Source: Brachycybe producta (taxonomy: Eukaryota > Arthropoda > Diplopoda > Playtdesmida > Andrognathidae). Taken from it: DNA of 64,000 nt. Position numbers and translations under genes: made by a program. Below the pieces are notes generated by a model, which did no database searches, had not been told where the DNA came from, and worked only from the letters and a program-made list of their open reading frames with translations. Location of the stretch: NCBI GenBank assembly GCA_036925085.1, contig JAUPFP010000053.1, positions 310,001-374,000 of the forward strand, read 5' to 3'. This document shows positions 61,508-64,000 of the stretch, piece by piece. Every line of letters starts with the position of its first letter. The first letter of the stretch is position 1.

Positions 61508-63889
61508 ATGGCTGCCTCACACGACAATACGGGGTCCCTGTCTGATCATCAGGGTTCACACAAAGATCTGTTGGAAGTACCCGTGACTACTGATGTGACA
61601 CCACCGCCGCGGCCGACTGGGGCCGAGTTTGACCACCTGTCACAACAAGTGGCTGCACTCTCGACTCGTATGTCTCAGCTCATAGACGACCGATTCACAC
61701 CGAATCGACCGACTACACCACGGCGGACAACACGCACACACCGACTTCGCGACGATGACTCGGACGCCTCTTCAGCTCCCTATGTTGGCTACAGAGAGCG
61801 TCACGATCGTTACGAAAGACATTACACACCGCACACACGTCATCTACCGCGTAATCCTGACTGGCAACAACAAGGGCAGTCAGATGATCCGCGTCACAGA
61901 GATGAGCGTGCGGAAATACCGATTACGACACGTGCTGATTCTCCTCACTCGCTTGTCCGGGTTGCACGTAGCGGTCGCCGCTCGACACCCCCGGAACAAC
62001 AGCCTCACCAAGGAGCGACACAAGGCACTTCAGTTTACGCGCCACGTTTTCCACCGCAAGGGGTAGGTCTGATGCCGGCTGGAATGCCAAACGTCCAGGA
62101 TGGCATCTATCGACCCACCCCCAGAGAACCCTCCGTGGAAGAGTTCAATAAGAAATACAGCGGTCGCCACCCTGCCGACTCAATCCAAAAATTCAACGGA
62201 TTGACAGGTTTCCGTCCCTTCCTGGAAGAATTCGAGGAAGTGGCACACCTGTACGGTTGGAAAGACCACCACAAGGAGGAATACATCACGGGGTGTTTCA
62301 CTGGGGCCGCCCGTACGTGGCTGAGTAAACTGAGGTATGAGCTTCAGGACATTCCTTGGCCAGCACTGAGAGTACAGATGGTAGATACGTTCGGGAAGCC
62401 GAACGAACTGGCCATCTTGGAGAAAAAGTACACAGAGATGCTCCAGAAGGAAGGTGAGAGTACACAAGCTTTCATCTGGGAGTTTATGATACTCGGCGAC
62501 CGAGTTTACCCGCAACTTGACGATCAGCTGCGTATAAGCCAGTTGCGCCGCGCTCTACATCCCACCATACAGAACGCCGCGCATCACACATCTACGACGT
62601 CGTTCAAGGACTTCGCAAACGCCGTCCTCAATATGGAGGTGGTCTTGCTGTCCTTGGATAAATGGCCGACGGAACCAAAACCCGCAGCTGATTCACAGTC
62701 GGGTAAAGGAGCATCGAAGACCGACCAGGAGCCGGCGGCAGCCGCCAGCCCTAAAGACAAAACACACCGGTCTAGGCACGATAAAAAGCCTAGTCAGACT
62801 GCTGCCACCAATTCAAACCGACACTCTGCAGCGGACCCCCAACCAGAGACCACTCGCACGTTCGACAAGAGTAAGTCGACGTGTTATAATTGTGGCAAAC
62901 TGGGGCATTTCGTCCGTGAGTGTCGGCAACCCAAGAAGAAGGTTGCAATCAAGCAGTTTGGGGAGCCGGTTACCGACTATGACATCAAAGGAGAGGTGCC
63001 TGAAACGGATATCATCACCGAAGACGGCATTGAGTTTGCTCTGATACGAGTGGCGGAACAAATCCGCCGGATTCCTCTCCCAGCAGCAGACTCAGCCGCC
63101 GGGGCACCTACTCCTGATAAACCCGACAACGACAGCTCTGACGACTCTGAGGACATACCAGTCAAGGTGCTCGACCGGGCTCCTGCACATAAATGGACCC
63201 CGGACGAGCTAATCGTTTGGCAGGACACGCTCGACGTCCTTAAACAATCCACCAAGGAGATTGGGTGCCGTGAAAATAAAACAATAGCCATCATGGCTCC
63301 CGGAACCCAATCGCCGACGAAGGGCCACTCCTGCTGCCGAAGACTAATGACAACGGTGTATGAGCAGCTGGTAAGCAGCTGCTCACCTCAAGAAGTCGGA
63401 GACTATGACGCCAGCGACAAGAACCCACGCATCGCCGTCACGATCAACGGGAAGAGTATACGAATGCTCGCGGACACCGGAGCTACGGGCAGCGTTATCA
63501 CCATTGAACTCGCGCAGGAACACAAGTTCGAAATCGAGCCTGTGTTAATCCCACCCAACATTCAGGGTGTGGGAGGCCAAAGGATCACCGTGGTAGGGCG
63601 ACTCGCCGCGACGGTCCAGCTAGGCCCCCACGCTGTGCGAGGGCACTTACTAGTGATTACCGGCCGGCACGGAGCCATCTTAGGCCGAGATCTAGGCCGG
63701 GCTCTGCACTTAGCTGTGTCCATGACAACAAACAAAGTATACGTGGAGGACGACCTCTTCGAGTCCACACTCCGACAGAAATGCATCGAAGCACACATTG
63801 GATGGGCTCTGGGAGAAACTTCCGTGGAGGCCCTTGGCAAATCTGCCAGCACCTCTAAGGAAAACCTCGAAACTCCACCCCGTGAGTGA
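61508..63889 (+). CDS. Gag-protease polyprotein of element 2
   Basis: A 793-codon frame starting at the ATG shared with element 1 (MAASHD). Residues 1-200 are polar and rich in R, H, P and T. About 210-390 resemble the Ty3/Gypsy capsid domain (FLEEFEEVAHLYGW, GAARTWLSKL, FGKPNELAILEKKY, GESTQAFIWEF). Residues 459-472 are a CX2CX4HX4C zinc knuckle (CYNCGKLGHFVREC), which binds RNA in nucleocapsids. A retropepsin-type aspartic protease follows: DTG at 656-658 in RMLADTGATGSVI, and ILGRD at 724-728. Gag forms the particle and packages element RNA; the protease matures the polyprotein. Gag and protease share one frame here. How reverse transcriptase and integrase are expressed cannot be seen. Family assignment is firm at the level of Ty3/Gypsy-like; the lineage is open. 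Confidence 0.9.
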   Translation: MAASHDNTGSLSDHQGSHKDLLEVPVTTDVTPPPRPTGAEFDHLSQQVAALSTRMSQLIDDRFTPNRPTTPRRTTRTHRLRDDDSDASSAPYVGYRERHDRYERHYTPHTRHLPRNPDWQQQGQSDDPRHRDERAEIPITTRADSPHSLVRVARSGRRSTPPEQQPHQGATQGTSVYAPRFPPQGVGLMPAGMPNVQDGIYRPTPREPSVEEFNKKYSGRHPADSIQKFNGLTGFRPFLEEFEEVAHLYGWKDHHKEEYITGCFTGAARTWLSKLRYELQDIPWPALRVQMVDTFGKPNELAILEKKYTEMLQKEGESTQAFIWEFMILGDRVYPQLDDQLRISQLRRALHPTIQNAAHHTSTTSFKDFANAVLNMEVVLLSLDKWPTEPKPAADSQSGKGASKTDQEPAAAASPKDKTHRSRHDKKPSQTAATNSNRHSAADPQPETTRTFDKSKSTCYNCGKLGHFVRECRQPKKKVAIKQFGEPVTDYDIKGEVPETDIITEDGIEFALIRVAEQIRRIPLPAADSAAGAPTPDKPDNDSSDDSEDIPVKVLDRAPAHKWTPDELIVWQDTLDVLKQSTKEIGCRENKTIAIMAPGTQSPTKGHSCCRRLMTTVYEQLVSSCSPQEVGDYDASDKNPRIAVTINGKSIRMLADTGATGSVITIELAQEHKFEIEPVLIPPNIQGVGGQRITVVGRLAATVQLGPHAVRGHLLVITGRHGAILGRDLGRALHLAVSMTTNKVYVEDDLFESTLRQKCIEAHIGWALGETSVEALGKSASTSKENLETPPRE

Positions 63890-64000
63890 CGACGAAAGCA
63901 ACGGCCACCCACGCTGTCAAGAAACCAAACGCGACGAAAATAAAACAATAATTCACCAGTGTTTATTTCATGACTATGGAAATAAACACCAGCAACCATC
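63890..64000 (+). other. Start of the region after gag-protease
   Basis: About 110 bp to the window edge, where pol would be expected to begin. Too short to identify any domain. Confidence 0.4.

Larger units (their letters stand above)
58367..64000 (+). mobile_element. LTR retrotransposon element 2 (Ty3/Gypsy-like), left part
   Basis: 5' LTR, alanine-type primer-binding site, 2.45-kb leader and an open gag-protease frame; pol, the 3' LTR and the right target duplication lie beyond the window. As far as visible the element looks whole. LTR and leader are clearly related to element 1 (LTRs about 2% different by eye), so the two are members of one family, but their leader repeats and coding parts differ. 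Its age cannot be judged without the second LTR. Confidence 0.9.

Overview
The window is repeat DNA from an animal genome; metazoan is an inference from the style of the retroelements and their YY1-type motifs, and no closer placement is possible. I see no host protein-coding gene, tRNA or rRNA. About 79% of it (1-15434 and 23211-58366, roughly 50.6 kb) is one AT-rich satellite array. The array is built from two related monomers, A (about 183 bp, carrying an AAGCTT site) and B (about 189 bp, carrying an A/T-rich palindrome). They usually alternate as an A-B dimer of about 372 bp. A and B share their last ~90 bp and differ in their first halves. The short minus-strand reading frames that recur through the array are by-products of monomer lengths divisible by three.

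The array splits into successive domains, each with its own higher-order repeat (HOR): about 2.94/3.49/2.93 kb at 1-11050, loose 372-bp dimers at 11051-15434, 2045 bp x2 at 24874-28963, 2417 bp x2 at 30213-35046, 1672 bp x2 at 38510-41560, 2941 bp x2 plus a partial copy at 41594-47756, and 4435 bp x2 at 47757-55980. A ~690-bp patch of the first domain's HOR recurs at 24488-25175. This looks like an array that evolves by local unequal exchange and conversion.

Two related LTR retrotransposons of Ty3/Gypsy (Metaviridae) type sit in the array, both on the + strand. Element 1 (15435-23210) is bounded by two nearly identical LTRs of about 688 bp and a 4-bp CAGT duplication, so it inserted recently. 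Its coding part is broken and reduced: one frame has a gag-type N-terminus, a zinc knuckle and an integrase-like region, and a second frame of unknown function lies downstream. Element 2 (58367 to the window edge) shows its 5' LTR, a leader and an open gag-protease frame; the rest lies outside the window. Their LTRs differ by about 2%.

Four observations stand out. The two elements joined the satellite at exactly the same base, in the same orientation, in two different monomer types. The primer-binding site matches alanine tRNA, including the U70 position. The 2.5-2.8 kb leaders carry tandem hairpin units, conserved stem-loops and YY1-like sites. An unidentified 358-codon frame occupies the position between the integrase-like region and the 3' LTR of element 1.
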